Translations under genes and position numbers: made by a program
Shown here: positions 17,115 to 27,170 of the stretch, piece by piece
Layout of the letters: each line of letters starts with the position of its first letter
How positions within the stretch are numbered: the first letter of the stretch is position 1
From: Betaproteobacteria bacterium Ga0077526
GTDB taxonomy: Bacteria > Pseudomonadota > Gammaproteobacteria > Burkholderiales > Ga0077523
DNA length: 64,000 bases
Assembly: GCA_001464765.1 (NCBI GenBank)
Contig: LNDV01000017.1
Span: 23,313 to 87,312 of the forward strand
Direction of reading: 5' to 3'
Notes under the pieces: generated by a model
What the model saw: the letters and a program-made list of their open reading frames with translations, nothing else
Databases searched by the model: none
Told to the model about the DNA's origin: nothing

Positions 17115-17583
17115 CGTCGATCGCCTGGAGAAGATTGGCCATCTCGACCGCCACGCGACCCGCTTCTGCGCCCTTCACGTGCATCCGGGCTTCGGCCTGT
17201 TCGTCGGTATCGGTGGTGAGCACGCCGTTGGCGATCGGGATGCCGCTTGTCAGCTGCACCTGCAGGATGCCCGCGGCGGACTGCTCCGACACGATCTCGA
17301 AGTGGTACGTCTCGCCGCGGATCACCGCCCCGAGCGCCACGAGCGCGCGGAACTGTCCGGTACGCGCCATCGCCTGCAGCGCGAGCGGAATCTCGAGGGC
17401 GCCCGCCACGTTGGCGATGGTGATGTCGTCGCGCTCCACGCCGAGGCGCAGGAGTTCGTCCACACAGGCAGCGACGAGCGAATCGCCGACCTCCGCGTTG
17501 AAGCGGCTCACGACGATGCCGATCGTCATGTCGGTGCCATAGTCGTCCGGTTCGATCTCGTCGATGTCGTCGTAGCGGGCCAT
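17101..17583 (-). CDS. ribH: 6,7-dimethyl-8-ribityllumazine synthase
   Basis: 160-residue enzyme joining 5-amino-6-ribitylaminouracil with dihydroxybutanone phosphate, the penultimate step to riboflavin. Motifs seen are [16 protein letters not shown], the [12 protein letters not shown] loop, [20 protein letters not shown] and [14 protein letters not shown]. It lies between ribBA and nusB and overlaps nusB. Confidence 0.95.
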   Translation of the reverse strand: MARYDDIDEIEPDDYGTDMTIGIVVSRFNAEVGDSLVAACVDELLRLGVERDDITIANVAGALEIPLALQAMARTGQFRALVALGAVIRGETYHFEIVSEQSAAGILQVQLTSGIPIANGVLTTDTDEQAEARMHVKGAEAGRVAVEMANLLQAIDDERD

Positions 17584-17599
17584 GCGATGGGGTACTCCG

Positions 17600-18703
17600 T
17601 CAGGGGGCGGAAGAATCGGGTTCGAGGTGCCCTGCCACCTCGAGATCGAATCCGGTCATGCTGGGCATGCGCCGGGGATGGGCGAGGAGTCGCATGCGCT
17701 CCACGCCGAGGTCTCGCAGGATCTGGGCACCGATGCCGTAGGTGCGCAGGTCGGGCTTGCGCTTGATCGAGGCGGCGTCGGGCGCGAACAGCCGGCCGAG
17801 CAGGTCCTGGCCCGCCTCCGTCCGGTGCAGCAGGACGATCACGCCGCGGCCGGTCTGCGCAATCGCGCGCATCGCGGCGTCCAGGCTCCACGAATGGGAA
17901 GTGTCGTTCACGTCCAGCATATCGAGCGCGGAGAACGGCTCATGCACCCGCACCAGCACCGGTTCCGGCCCGGAGAGATCTCCCCGCACGAGCGCCAGGT
18001 GCGTTTCGCGGGTCGTCTTGTCGGTATAGGCCTGCACACGGAACGGGCCGTGCGCGGTGGCGATCGCCCTCTCTCCCGCGCGGGCCACCAGCGATTCGGT
18101 GCGGCTACGGTGATGGATCAGATCGGCAATGGTGCCGATGCGCAGCCCGTGCTCCCGCGCGAACTCCAGCAGGTCCGGCAGCCGGGCCATGGAGCCGTCG
18201 TCCTTGAGAATCTCGCAGATCACCGCAGCCGGCTCCGCACCGGCGAGCTGCGCGAGGTCGCACCCGGCTTCGGTATGGCCGGCCCGCACGAGCACGCCAC
18301 CGTTCTGCGCCATCAGCGGAAAGATGTGGCCGGGCTGCACGATGTCGGTGGGCTTCGCATCCCGCCGCACGGCGGCGAGCACGGTGCGCGCGCGGTCCGC
18401 GGCGGAAATGCCGGTCGTCACGCCCTCGGCCGCCTCGATCGACACCGTGAAGTTGGTCCCCATCTGGGAGCGATTGGCGGAGACCATGAGCGGCAGGTTG
18501 ATCTGCCGGCAGCGCGCCTCGGTGAGCGTGAGGCAGATGAGGCCGCGGCCGTGCCGGGCCATGAAATTGATCGCCTCGGGGGTGACGAACTCGGCGGCCA
18601 TGACGAGATCGCCTTCGTTCTCGCGGTCTTCCTCGTCCATGAGGATGACCATCCGTCCGGCGGCGATGTCGGCAATGATGTCGGGCGTGCTGCTGATGGT
18701 CAT
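17600..18703 (-). CDS. ribBA: 3,4-dihydroxy-2-butanone-4-phosphate synthase fused to a degenerate GTP-cyclohydrolase-II-like domain
   Basis: 367 residues from the ATG at 18703, where the RibB homology starts. The RibB half is intact: [10 protein letters not shown] (23-32), [13 protein letters not shown] (96-108), HIFPL and [10 protein letters not shown]. It makes the four-carbon unit for riboflavin from ribulose 5-phosphate. The C-terminal half (about 205-367) is RibA-like, but the region that should carry the zinc-binding C-x10-C-x-C motif after RVH (252-254) contains no cysteine. GTP cyclohydrolase II activity is therefore unlikely, and a separate ribA must exist elsewhere. Such degenerate fusions are known in proteobacteria. 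Confidence 0.92.
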   Translation of the reverse strand: MTISSTPDIIADIAAGRMVILMDEEDRENEGDLVMAAEFVTPEAINFMARHGRGLICLTLTEARCRQINLPLMVSANRSQMGTNFTVSIEAAEGVTTGISAADRARTVLAAVRRDAKPTDIVQPGHIFPLMAQNGGVLVRAGHTEAGCDLAQLAGAEPAAVICEILKDDGSMARLPDLLEFAREHGLRIGTIADLIHHRSRTESLVARAGERAIATAHGPFRVQAYTDKTTRETHLALVRGDLSGPEPVLVRVHEPFSALDMLDVNDTSHSWSLDAAMRAIAQTGRGVIVLLHRTEAGQDLLGRLFAPDAASIKRKPDLRTYGIGAQILRDLGVERMRLLAHPRRMPSMTGFDLEVAGHLEPDSSAP

Positions 18704-19081
18704 GGGTCGGATTGCCAGAGAGCGAGGGCCGGTGCCCGCGAGCCCGGTGGCCCGCTGCCCGGGCGAAGGCCCGTGTAACAAGGGGGCGCATTGTACCGCC
18801 TCACCCCGGTGCGGGGCACGGGCGGTGGAATCCGCGGGACGCCGCGGAGGCATCGGCATAGGACGGATGCGGAGGGCGTCGCGACGCCCGACCTCATCAC
18901 GGGGACGCCCCGGACGGAGTCCGGGCGACGCCGCGCCCGTAGCCCGGGTTCCGCCCGGGACGGTATGTCTCCACGAAAGGCCGTTTCGATACTCCCGGAC
19001 GAAGTCCGGGCTACGACAATCCCGTACCCTGCCGCCTGTATCTCGCCGTCCCCGGGCAAGTTGCGGCAACGAACTGCCAGC
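18704..19081. other. gene-free stretch at the boundary of the catabolic island
   Basis: 378 bases between ribBA and the first GMC oxidoreductase. It contains a TACAAT box for the minus strand near 18790, possibly the ribBA promoter -10, and a cluster of palindromic GTAG-type repeats. No FMN riboswitch signature was seen. Confidence 0.45.
18908..19014. repeat. REP-like palindromes in inverted pair (BIME-like)
   Basis: Two imperfect palindromes with the form GTAGCCCGG(N)CCGGG face each other: 18939-18961 (plus) and 18992-19014 (minus). A third, partial copy lies at 18908-18929. The GTAG start plus GC-rich hairpin is the hallmark of REP elements mobilised by RAYT transposases. A second pair occurs at 35709-35780. 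They mark the edge of the island and may stabilise or terminate transcripts. Confidence 0.65.
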
Positions 19082-20701
19082 TTACTGGCTCGGCGTGCGA
19101 ATGAGATCCGCCGCCTTCTCCCCGATCATCATCGCGGCGGCGCAGGTGTTGGCCGACGTGATCCGCGGCATCACCGACGCATCGACGACGCGCAGTCCTT
19201 CGATGCCGTGCACTCGCAGCGAAGCATCGACTACCGCACCGGGGTCGCCTTCCGGGCCCATCCTCGCCGTGCCGTTCAGGTGATAGGACGACACGCCGTA
19301 GCGACGGATGAAGTCGAACACCTCGTCGTCGCGCTCCACCTGCACGCCCGGCATCGCCTCGTCCTCGACGTACTTCGCGAGCGCCTGCGTGCGCAGGAGC
19401 TTCCGCGCGAGGCGCACGCCGTCCAGCAGCACCTGACGGTCGTCCGGATGTTCCAGATACCTCGGCTGGATGCGCGGCGCCTCGAACGGATCCTTCGACC
19501 GCACCTCGACCACGCCCGTGCTGTTGGGCCGGTGCTGCCACACCCCGCAGGTCATGCCGGGGAACACATCGAGCACACCCACGTAGCCTTCGCGATAGCT
19601 CGCCGGCGAGAACACCCCCTGGAGGTCGGGCCGCGCGAGTCCCGCGCGGGACTGCCAGAAGAAGTGCACGAGGGACGGGCTGAGCGCGAGGATGCTTGGT
19701 CGCTTGAGCAGCCAACGCGCAATCTGCCCCAGCAGCCGAGGGCCGCGCGCAAGCTCGTTCATCGTCACGGCATTGCGGGCCCTGGCCACCACACGCACAG
19801 AGAAATGGTCGGTCAGATTCGCGCCCACGCCGGGCGCGGCACGGAGAACGGGAATACCCAGCGACTGCAGCAGCGGCGCCGGACCGATGCCCGACAACTG
19901 CAGCAGCTTGGGCGTGTTGATGGCGCCCGCGGCGATGACCAACTCCCGTCGCGCCCGCACTGTGCGCCGGTCTGTTCTGCTGCCCCCGATCGCATACTCG
20001 ACCCCGACCGCCCGCTTTCCCTCGAAGACGATCTTCGTGGCTTGTGCGTGCGTCCGGATGCTGACGTTGCTCCGGCGCTTCGCCGGACCGAGGTACGGTC
20101 TCGCGGTGTTCACGCGCCAGCCTCGATGGATCGTCCGCTGGAAGTAACCGGCGCCGGCCTGAGTGCGCCCGTTGTAATCCGCGTTGCGGGGGATGCCCAG
20201 TTCCTGCGCACCGTTGAGGAAGGCCTCGCAGATCGGATGAATCCAGTCGATGGGGGTGACGGTCACGGGGCCGTTGCGCCCGCGCACGCCCTCCGGGTCC
20301 GGCCCCAGCCACCGCTCCGTGCGCCGGAAGTACGGCAGCACATCCGCATAGCTCCAGCCGGGATTGCCGAGCGCCGCCCAGCCGTCGAAGTCCGCCACGT
20401 GACCCCGGTTGTAGACGAGGCCGTTGACCGATGTGGACCCGCCGAGCGTGCGGCCCTGCGGCAGCGGGATCGCGCGGCCGGAGGTGTAGGGCGTCGGCTC
20501 GGAGGCGAAGGGCCAGGTGAAGGCCGGGTCGAACAGCACCTTGATGAAGCCCGCCGGCAGGTGCAGGTAGGGGTGCCAGTCGGCAGGGCCGGATTCCAGC
20601 ACGCACACCGTCGTGCCCGGATCCTCCGAGAGCCGCGCAGCGACGATCGCGCCGGCAGCCCCGGCCCCCACCACCACGTAGTCGAATGTGTCGTCGCTCA
20701 T
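19082..20701 (-). CDS. GMC-family FAD-dependent alcohol oxidoreductase (copy 1)
   Basis: 539-residue flavoenzyme of the choline dehydrogenase/glucose-oxidase family. It has the FAD-binding VVVGAGAAG near residue 9, the GMC signatures [18 protein letters not shown] (about 83-100) and [16 protein letters not shown], and the C-terminal catalytic region [10 protein letters not shown] with the active-site His. The family oxidises primary alcohols to aldehydes. It has no signal peptide, so it is probably cytosolic or membrane-associated. It is the last gene of the island, 4 bases after livF. A second GMC enzyme of related sequence lies at the other side of the transporter genes. Confidence 0.88.
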   Translation of the reverse strand: MSDDTFDYVVVGAGAAGAIVAARLSEDPGTTVCVLESGPADWHPYLHLPAGFIKVLFDPAFTWPFASEPTPYTSGRAIPLPQGRTLGGSTSVNGLVYNRGHVADFDGWAALGNPGWSYADVLPYFRRTERWLGPDPEGVRGRNGPVTVTPIDWIHPICEAFLNGAQELGIPRNADYNGRTQAGAGYFQRTIHRGWRVNTARPYLGPAKRRSNVSIRTHAQATKIVFEGKRAVGVEYAIGGSRTDRRTVRARRELVIAAGAINTPKLLQLSGIGPAPLLQSLGIPVLRAAPGVGANLTDHFSVRVVARARNAVTMNELARGPRLLGQIARWLLKRPSILALSPSLVHFFWQSRAGLARPDLQGVFSPASYREGYVGVLDVFPGMTCGVWQHRPNSTGVVEVRSKDPFEAPRIQPRYLEHPDDRQVLLDGVRLARKLLRTQALAKYVEDEAMPGVQVERDDEVFDFIRRYGVSSYHLNGTARMGPEGDPGAVVDASLRVHGIEGLRVVDASVMPRITSANTCAAAMMIGEKAADLIRTPSQ

Positions 20702-20705
20702 GGGT

Positions 20706-21431
20706 TCATACCTTGCCGAGATACGCCGCGCGAACCTCGGGATTGCGCCTGAGTTCGGAGCCGGTACCCGCGAGCGTGATGCGACCGGTCTCCAGCACGT
20801 ACGCGCGGTCCGCCACCGCCAACGCCTGATTGGCCATCTGCTCCACGAGCAGGATGGTCACGCCCTGCGCCTTGAGCGCGCGGATCGCCGCGAAGATCTC
20901 CCGCACGATGAGAGGCGCGAGCCCGAGCGACGGTTCGTCGAGCAGCAGCAGCCGCGGCTGCGCCATGAGCGCCCGGGCGATCGCGAGCATCTGCTGCTCG
21001 CCGCCGGACAGCGTGCCGGCCATCTGCGCACGCCGCTCCGCGAGCTTCGGGAACAGGGCGAACTGCCGGTCGACGTCGCGATCGAGATCCGCGGTGGACA
21101 GTCGGCGGTGATAGGCACCGAGCACGAGGTTGTCACGCACACTCTGGTCGGCGAACACCTGCCGTCCCTCGGGCGACTGTGCGATGCCCAGCGCGACGCG
21201 ACGATGTCCGGCCAGCGTGGTGATGTCCTGTCCGTCGAACCGGATGGTGCCGCGGCTCGCCGGCTCCAGCCCGGACACCGCCTTCATCAGCGTGCTCTTG
21301 CCCGCCCCGTTGCCGCCGATGAGCGTGACCACCTCGCCCGTCCGCACTTCCAGCGAGATGCCCTTGAGCGCCTCGACCGCGCCATAGCGCACTTCGAGAC
21401 CGTCGATGGCAAGCAGCGGAGCCTCAGCCAT
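20706..21431 (-). CDS. livF: branched-chain amino acid type ABC transporter ATPase LivF
   Basis: 241 residues from the ATG at 21431, where ABC homology begins. Walker A GGNGAGKST, signature LSGGEQQMLAIARAL and Walker B LLLLDEPSLGLAP are intact. Together with the LivG domain it powers import through LivH and LivM. It overlaps the upstream livM-livG stop by 8 bases. Liv-type systems import branched amino acids but also many small organic acids; the neighbouring catabolic genes suggest a non-amino-acid substrate. Confidence 0.9.
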   Translation of the reverse strand: MAEAPLLAIDGLEVRYGAVEALKGISLEVRTGEVVTLIGGNGAGKSTLMKAVSGLEPASRGTIRFDGQDITTLAGHRRVALGIAQSPEGRQVFADQSVRDNLVLGAYHRRLSTADLDRDVDRQFALFPKLAERRAQMAGTLSGGEQQMLAIARALMAQPRLLLLDEPSLGLAPLIVREIFAAIRALKAQGVTILLVEQMANQALAVADRAYVLETGRITLAGTGSELRRNPEVRAAYLGKV

Positions 21432-23244
21432 GGCCACCCGCCGTTGCGATGCCCGGGGGCAGGTCGTCCTCGGCGGCATCGTCGTCGCCGAGATAGGCGC
21501 GGATCACCCGAGGGTTGCGCTGCACTTCCGAGGGCGGCCCTTCCGCGATCTTCTCGCCGCGATCGAGCACGATCACGTGGTCGGAGATCTTCATGACGAG
21601 GTCCATGTGGTGCTCGATCAGCAGGATCGTGATGCCGCGGTCGCGGATGCGCCCGATCACGTCGATGAGATCGCCGGTCTCCTGCGGATTCAGGCCCGCG
21701 GCCGGCTCGTCGAGAAGCAGCAGCCGCGGATGCGTGGCGAGTGCCCGCGCAATCTCCAGTCGCCGCTGCAGACCATAGGGCAGGCTGCCGGCACGCTCGT
21801 TCGCCTTGTCGCGCAGGTCGAGGAAATCGAGGATTCGCAGCGCCTCGTCGCGGGCCTCGTGCTCTTCCCTCACCGCCGTGCGTGTGGCCCACAGGGTGTG
21901 CCACATCCCGGCATCGAGGTGCGCGTGCAGCCCCACTTCCACATTCTCCAGAACGGTCATGTCTACGAACAGCTTCAGGTTCTGGAAAGTGCGCCCGAGC
22001 CCGAGGCGGCACACGCGGTTGGGCGCGAGTCCCGCGAGCGGACGGCCGTTGAACACGACGCTGCCTTCGTCGGGCGCCACGATGCCGGACAGCAGGTTGA
22101 TGAGCGTGGTCTTGCCCGCACCGTTCGGCCCGATGAGCGAGTGGATGTGGCCCGTGCGCAGATCGAGGTCCACGCGATTGACGGGCACGACGCCGCCGTA
22201 GGCCTTGCGCAGGCCACGCGCTTCGAGCAGCGGACGATCGGGACTCGCGACTTCGCCCGCTCGCAACTGCCAGTCACCGACCGCCGTGGGCAAGGCCGGC
22301 GGCACACCGAGCGACGGCACGACCTTTCGCGCGAGCGCTCCGATCGCACCGGACAACCCGTCGCGCATGAGATACAGCGCGAACAGGAGCAGCAGTCCGT
22401 AGGTGAAGTGCTGAATGTGCGGCCACCGTGCGAGGAAGGCGTCCAGCAGCGTCAGCAGGATCGCGCCCAGCAGCGGGCCGGCCGGCGAACTGCCGCCGAA
22501 CAGCACGATGAGCAGGAAGAAGATCGACAGCCCGAAGGTGATGAAATCCGAGTTGATGTACTGGTTCTGCTGGGCGACCAGCGCACCCGCGAAACCGCAG
22601 GTGATCGCGCTCACGACGAACGCCAGCACCTTCACCCGATAGACGCTCACGCCCACGCTCTCGGCGGCAATCTCGGCATGGCTCACGGCGCGAAACGCCC
22701 GCCCGTGCTTGCCTCGCAGCAGGGAGCGGACGGCAAGATGCGCGACGAGGCACAGGGCGCCCGTGAACCACACCCATTCCCTCGGGCCGAAATCCGTGCC
22801 GCCCACGGACGGCGACACGACGCCGTAGATGCCCGCCTGTCCGCCGAAGACATCCTGCCATTCCGAGACGATCTTCTCGATCACGATGCCGAAGCCGATG
22901 GTGACCATGGCGAGCGCCGGTCCTGCGACCCGCAGCGCCGGCAGTGCCACGAGCGCGCCGAACACGCCGGCGGTCACGCCGCTCGCCGCGAAGGCCAGCC
23001 AGGGGCTCCATTCGAAGCGCGTGGTGAGCAGCGCTGCCGTGTAGGCCCCGACCGCGAACAGCCCGGCATGGCCCAGCGACTTCTGCCCGGTGTGATTGAC
23101 GAGCACGTTCAGTCCGACCGCCGCGAGATAGTTCACGCCGATCATGAACAGGACCTTGAGGTGGAAGCCGTTGCCCGTGATGAACGGCGCGAGGATGACG
23201 AACGCCGCGGCGGCGACAACACCCGCGAGGTGGAGGCGCTTCAT
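21424..23244 (-). CDS. livM: fused permease-ATPase LivM-LivG
   Basis: 606 residues combining two normally separate subunits. The N-terminal half (about 1-320) is a multi-helix LivM permease with NHTGQKSLGHAGLFAVGAYT. The C-terminal half (about 350-590) is LivG, with Walker A GPNGAGKTT, the LivG-type signature LPYGLQRRLEIARAL and LLLLDEPAAGLNP. The ATG at 23244 was chosen as the first with LivM homology; the open frame extends upstream through livH in another frame. A single frame joins the domains, so this is a true fusion. Confidence 0.9.
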   Translation of the reverse strand: MKRLHLAGVVAAAAFVILAPFITGNGFHLKVLFMIGVNYLAAVGLNVLVNHTGQKSLGHAGLFAVGAYTAALLTTRFEWSPWLAFAASGVTAGVFGALVALPALRVAGPALAMVTIGFGIVIEKIVSEWQDVFGGQAGIYGVVSPSVGGTDFGPREWVWFTGALCLVAHLAVRSLLRGKHGRAFRAVSHAEIAAESVGVSVYRVKVLAFVVSAITCGFAGALVAQQNQYINSDFITFGLSIFFLLIVLFGGSSPAGPLLGAILLTLLDAFLARWPHIQHFTYGLLLLFALYLMRDGLSGAIGALARKVVPSLGVPPALPTAVGDWQLRAGEVASPDRPLLEARGLRKAYGGVVPVNRVDLDLRTGHIHSLIGPNGAGKTTLINLLSGIVAPDEGSVVFNGRPLAGLAPNRVCRLGLGRTFQNLKLFVDMTVLENVEVGLHAHLDAGMWHTLWATRTAVREEHEARDEALRILDFLDLRDKANERAGSLPYGLQRRLEIARALATHPRLLLLDEPAAGLNPQETGDLIDVIGRIRDRGITILLIEHHMDLVMKISDHVIVLDRGEKIAEGPPSEVQRNPRVIRAYLGDDDAAEDDLPPGIATAGGHG

Positions 23245-23246
23245 CG

Positions 23247-24164
23247 TCACACCTTCTCCACGCGCCGGCGCCCGAGCAGGCCTTCGGGCTTCACGGCGAG
23301 CACGACGATGATGAGCAGGAAGATGGCGATCTCGCGCAGCTCCGCGTGCCACAGACCCACGAGTGCCTCGAGCAGCCCCATCAGAAACCCGCCCAGCATG
23401 CAGCCCCGCGGATTGTCGAGACCGCCGACGATCGCGGCGGAGAAGGCCTTGAGGGCGAGCGTCAGGCCCATGTACACGGAGGCCGTCGTGATCGGCGCGA
23501 CGAGCAGGCCCGCCAGGCCCGCGAAAGCGGAACTCAGCACGAAGGCACCCACGACGACCGCGGACACGTCGATGCCCATCAGCGTCGCCGCGTTGCGATT
23601 CTCGGCCACGGCACGCATCGCCTTGCCCAGTCGGGTGCGCCGCATGACCACGTCGAGGGCGATCAGGACCGCGACGCTCACCACCAGCACGAGGATCTCC
23701 TGCGGCACGAAGCCCGCCCCGGCCAGACGGATGACGTCGTTGCCGAGCGGGGAAGGCATCGGGACCGGAGACGGTCCCCAGATCGCGAGGGCGGTGTTCT
23801 GCACGAGGATGCCGAAGCCGATGGTGCTCATCACCCAGGCGAGGCCCGGACGCCCCGCGAACGGCCGGACTGCCGTGAAATAGAGCATCACGCCCAGCAC
23901 CGCCGTGACGAGAGTGCCGCCCACGAGGCTCACCGCGTACACGGTGGGCGTCACGTCGATCGCGTCGAGCGGCGCGTTGATGCCCTTGCCGGCGAGGAGC
24001 AGCAGCACCGACACGGAGACGAACGCGCCGGCAACCAGGAACTCGCCCTGACCGAAGTTGAACGTGCGCGTGGTGCCGTGGGTGATGTTGAACCCGACGG
24101 CCACGAGCGAGTAGATGCCGCCGAGGGCGAGCCCGCTGAACAGGGCCTGGAGCAGGACGACCAT
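23247..24164 (-). CDS. livH: branched-chain amino acid type ABC permease LivH
   Basis: 305-residue inner-membrane permease with about eight hydrophobic segments and the LivH opening LFSGLALGGIYSLVAVGFNI. It also has the conserved loop GKAMRAVAENRNAATLMGID that contacts the ATPases. Its stop lies 2 bases before the livM-livG start, so translation is coupled. The binding-protein gene is 52 bases upstream, separated by a hairpin. Confidence 0.92.
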   Translation of the reverse strand: MVVLLQALFSGLALGGIYSLVAVGFNITHGTTRTFNFGQGEFLVAGAFVSVSVLLLLAGKGINAPLDAIDVTPTVYAVSLVGGTLVTAVLGVMLYFTAVRPFAGRPGLAWVMSTIGFGILVQNTALAIWGPSPVPMPSPLGNDVIRLAGAGFVPQEILVLVVSVAVLIALDVVMRRTRLGKAMRAVAENRNAATLMGIDVSAVVVGAFVLSSAFAGLAGLLVAPITTASVYMGLTLALKAFSAAIVGGLDNPRGCMLGGFLMGLLEALVGLWHAELREIAIFLLIIVVLAVKPEGLLGRRRVEKV

Positions 24165-24184
24165 GGGGATTCCCGGATCGGATC

Positions 24185-24209
24185 GGGGCGGCCGTCGACC
24201 GGCCGCCCC
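24185..24209 (-). promoter_or_regulatory. strong hairpin between the binding-protein gene and livH
   Basis: A perfect 10-bp GC stem with a 5-base loop and no T-run. Such structures often protect the upstream message or attenuate read-through, giving more binding protein than permease. That role is inferred. Confidence 0.5.
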
Positions 24210-24216
24210 GCAAAGG

Positions 24217-25407
24217 TCACTTCTTGAAGTCGGCCGGGGTGAAGGTCTTGGTCACGGCGTCCTCGTAGCGGCCCACCAGACTGCCCTTCCAGCGCGCGAG
24301 GTAGAAGTCCGCGACCGTCAGCCCTTCGTGGTCGGTCTTCGAGAACGGCTTGTCGTAGGTCTTGACGATGCCCTGCACCCCGGTCACGCCTTCGAGGGCC
24401 GCGGCCACCTTCTCGCCGTCGGTCGTGCCGGCCGCCTTCATGGCGGCAGCGAGCAGCAGCACGGCGTCGTAGGCCTGCGCGGCGCACGCGAACGTGGTCA
24501 TCGTGGGGTAGTTCTTGCGGATGCGCTCGCCCAGCGCCTTGGCTCGCGGGTTGCTGTCCTCGGTCGTGGAGGCCGTGAGGATCAGCCGCTCCGCGAGCTT
24601 CTGGCCGGCCGTGCGCGGCAGCACGGAGCTCTGGCTGCCCCAGGTGCTGAGCGTGATCGGCGCCCAGCCGATCTTGTCGAGGCTCTTCAGCGTATGCGCA
24701 GTGCCGTCGGCGATGGCGTACACGATGACGGTGTCGGCGCCTTCCCCGCGGATCTTCGAAAGCTGGGACGTCATGTCCGTGTCCTTCGGGCCGAACTTCT
24801 CCACCGCCACGGGCTTGATCCCGTGCAGGGCGAGAACCTCGGTGGCGTCCTTGATGCCTCCCTGCCCGTAGCCAGTGCTGTCCGCGATGATCGCGATCTT
24901 CTTGGTCGGCGAGGCCTTCACGGCGTACGCGACGATGAGGGCCACCTGTTCGCGGTCCACCATGGAGATGCGGAACAGGAAGTTCTGCGCCTGCTTGGCA
25001 TAGCGTGTCGTGACCTCCGTCGCCGTGGCGATGGGCACGATCACCGGAATCTTCTTCTGCTGAGGAATGTGCATGAACGCCAGCGCATTGCCGGAGTTCG
25101 TCGGACCGACGATCGCCGCGACGCCCTCGTTGTCTATGAGCTCGGTCACGTTCTGGATCGACTTGGGTGGCGTGCCGAGGTCGTCGCGGATCACGGGGAC
25201 GAGCTTGCGGCCGAGGACACCGCCTGCCTTGTTGATGTCTTCGATGGCCATCTCGAACCCCCAGCGGCCCGCGGTGCCGAGTTCCGCCACGGCCGTGGCG
25301 GACTGGTCGCCGTTGAACCCGATCTTGATGTCCTGCGCCTGCACCGTCCCTGCTGCCAGGGCCGTCGCCATCGCGAGCGCCCCGCCGATCCAGCGTCTGA
25401 TATCCAT
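24217..25407 (-). CDS. Liv-type ABC transporter periplasmic substrate-binding protein
   Basis: 396 residues from the ATG at 25407, preceded by GGGAGGA. A signal peptide (about 1-24, ending VQA) leads to the mature start QDIKIGFNGDQS, and the rest is a type I periplasmic binding fold with EDINKAGGVLGRKLVPVIRDD and AAIVGPTNSGNALA. It captures the substrate for LivH/LivMG. Substrate cannot be read from the sequence; the operon partners suggest an oxidisable branched hydroxy compound. Confidence 0.9.
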   Translation of the reverse strand: MDIRRWIGGALAMATALAAGTVQAQDIKIGFNGDQSATAVAELGTAGRWGFEMAIEDINKAGGVLGRKLVPVIRDDLGTPPKSIQNVTELIDNEGVAAIVGPTNSGNALAFMHIPQQKKIPVIVPIATATEVTTRYAKQAQNFLFRISMVDREQVALIVAYAVKASPTKKIAIIADSTGYGQGGIKDATEVLALHGIKPVAVEKFGPKDTDMTSQLSKIRGEGADTVIVYAIADGTAHTLKSLDKIGWAPITLSTWGSQSSVLPRTAGQKLAERLILTASTTEDSNPRAKALGERIRKNYPTMTTFACAAQAYDAVLLLAAAMKAAGTTDGEKVAAALEGVTGVQGIVKTYDKPFSKTDHEGLTVADFYLARWKGSLVGRYEDAVTKTFTPADFKK

Positions 25408-25463
25408 GCCTTCCTCCCTGTTGTCGTCCCGGGCGCTGCGAACCGCGCGCGCGGGCTGCTGCA

Positions 25464-27170
25464 TCACATGGCCACGACCGGCCGCGGTGTCTTTCTGCCC
25501 TGCGCAGGCAGCGCATTGAGGCGCGCCTGATTGTCCTGCGGATGTTCGGCGGGCAGCGGCTTGCGGCCGAGGATGAGGTCCGCCGCCTTTTCCGCGACCA
25601 CCATCGTCGGTGCGCCGGTGTTGCCGGAGGGCATCGTCGGCATGATCGAAGCGTCGACCACGCGCAATCCCTCCAGACCGACGACGCGCAGCTGCGAGTC
25701 GACCACGGTCATCGGATCGCCGATCGGGCCCATGCGGCACGTGCCCATGAAATGCCAGGCCGTCGAGCCGCGTGCCCGGGCGCAGTCCAGCAGTTCGTCG
25801 TCACTCACCGCCTCGGCGGGCGGGTATTCGTCGCGTTCGATGTACGAAAGCAGCGGCGCCGTGTGGAGCATACGCCGCGCGAGCCGCAGGGCGTCGACGG
25901 CACTGCGCTGGTCCATCTCGTGTTGCAGGTAGTTGGGCTGGATACGCGGCAGTTCGAACGGATCGGCGGAGCGGGCCCTCACGAAGCCCCGACTCTCGGG
26001 CCGCAACTGGTAGAACCCGAGCGTCATGCCGGGGAAGTCGTCCAGCTTGCCCGCGAGGCCGGACGCGTAACTGCCGGGCGAGAAGTGGAACTGCAGGTCG
26101 TTGTCGGCGAGTTCAGGACGCGACCGTGTGAACGCATACGCGACCGACGGACTGATGGCCAGCACGCTCGGCTTGCCCACGGCCCAGCGGGCGATCTCGC
26201 GCAGCAGTCGCCAGCCGCGCGCCGTGTGATTGATGGTCTCGACCCCGCGCACCCGGGCGATGGATCGCACCATGTAGTGGTCCTGAAAGTTCTCGCCGAC
26301 ACCCGGGAGCGCGTGCACTACGTTCACGCCGAGGGACGCCAGCAGGTCCGCCGGGCCGACACCGGAAATCTGCAGCAGCTTTGGCGTGTTGGCCGCGCCC
26401 GCGCTGAGAATGACTTCCCGTCGCGCCGACACTGTCACGGCTTCCGCCCCCGGGCCGGGTACGTACATCACGCCGGTGGCCCGCCGGCCATCGAACACGA
26501 TCTTGGTGACGTGCGCGTTGGTTCGGACATCCACGTTGCCACGCTGCATCGCCGGCCGCAGAAAGGCCTTCGCGGCGCTCACGCGCCAGCCGTTCAGAAT
26601 CCAGCGCTGGTAATAGCCCGCACCGGTCTGACTGGCGGCGTTGTAGTCGTTCTGCGGCGGGAGACCGAATGTCCCCGCAGCCGCGATGAATGCATCGCAC
26701 AGCGGGTGGCGCCAGTCGCAGTCGGTGATGGGCAGCAGACCGTTGCTGCCGCGGAAACGCCGGTCGTGCGGGCCGACGCGCCGTTCGGTGCGCTTGAAGT
26801 ACGGCAGCAGCTCCGGATAGGACCACCCCGGATTACCCAGCGCCGCCCACGTGTCGTAGTCGAGCGGCAGCCCGCGCGTGTAGTTGAAGCCGTTGATGGA
26901 ACTCGACCCGCCCAGGGTACGGCCCATGCGCGTGACGACAGGCCGGCCACCGCTGCCTTCGGAGGGCTCGGTCTGGAAGTCCCACGAGTAGCGCGGGTCG
27001 TAGCCGACTCGGATGAACCCGGCCGGCACGTGCAGGAACAGATTTCGATCGGGCGGTCCCGATTCCAGCACGCACACGCGGAAGCGGCCGTCCTCCGAGA
27101 GGCGATGCGCGAGCAGGCAGCCCGCGGCGCCGGCACCGACGATGACGTAGTCGAACTGGAGTTCGGCCAT
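25464..27170 (-). CDS. GMC-family FAD-dependent alcohol oxidoreductase (copy 2)
   Basis: 568 residues from the ATG at 27170, which overlaps the stop of the lyase gene (TGATG). It has YVIVGAGAAGCLLAHRLSE, the GMC signature GRTLGGSSSINGFNYTRG, GAANTPKLLQISGVGP and the active-site region WHFMGTCRMGP with the catalytic His, followed by the second GMC motif ending GNTGAPTMVVAEKAAD. It is clearly related to copy 1 but diverged. Two such enzymes in one operon could oxidise successive hydroxyls or two related substrates. Confidence 0.88.
   Translation of the reverse strand: MAELQFDYVIVGAGAAGCLLAHRLSEDGRFRVCVLESGPPDRNLFLHVPAGFIRVGYDPRYSWDFQTEPSEGSGGRPVVTRMGRTLGGSSSINGFNYTRGLPLDYDTWAALGNPGWSYPELLPYFKRTERRVGPHDRRFRGSNGLLPITDCDWRHPLCDAFIAAAGTFGLPPQNDYNAASQTGAGYYQRWILNGWRVSAAKAFLRPAMQRGNVDVRTNAHVTKIVFDGRRATGVMYVPGPGAEAVTVSARREVILSAGAANTPKLLQISGVGPADLLASLGVNVVHALPGVGENFQDHYMVRSIARVRGVETINHTARGWRLLREIARWAVGKPSVLAISPSVAYAFTRSRPELADNDLQFHFSPGSYASGLAGKLDDFPGMTLGFYQLRPESRGFVRARSADPFELPRIQPNYLQHEMDQRSAVDALRLARRMLHTAPLLSYIERDEYPPAEAVSDDELLDCARARGSTAWHFMGTCRMGPIGDPMTVVDSQLRVVGLEGLRVVDASIMPTMPSGNTGAPTMVVAEKAADLILGRKPLPAEHPQDNQARLNALPAQGRKTPRPVVAM

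Noticed and set aside
18704..18830. FMN riboswitch before ribBA
   Set aside because: None of the conserved RFN segments are present.
21406..23883. 825-codon plus-strand frame
   Set aside because: Antisense to the liv genes; low-complexity Arg/His/Glu composition from codon-position GC bias.
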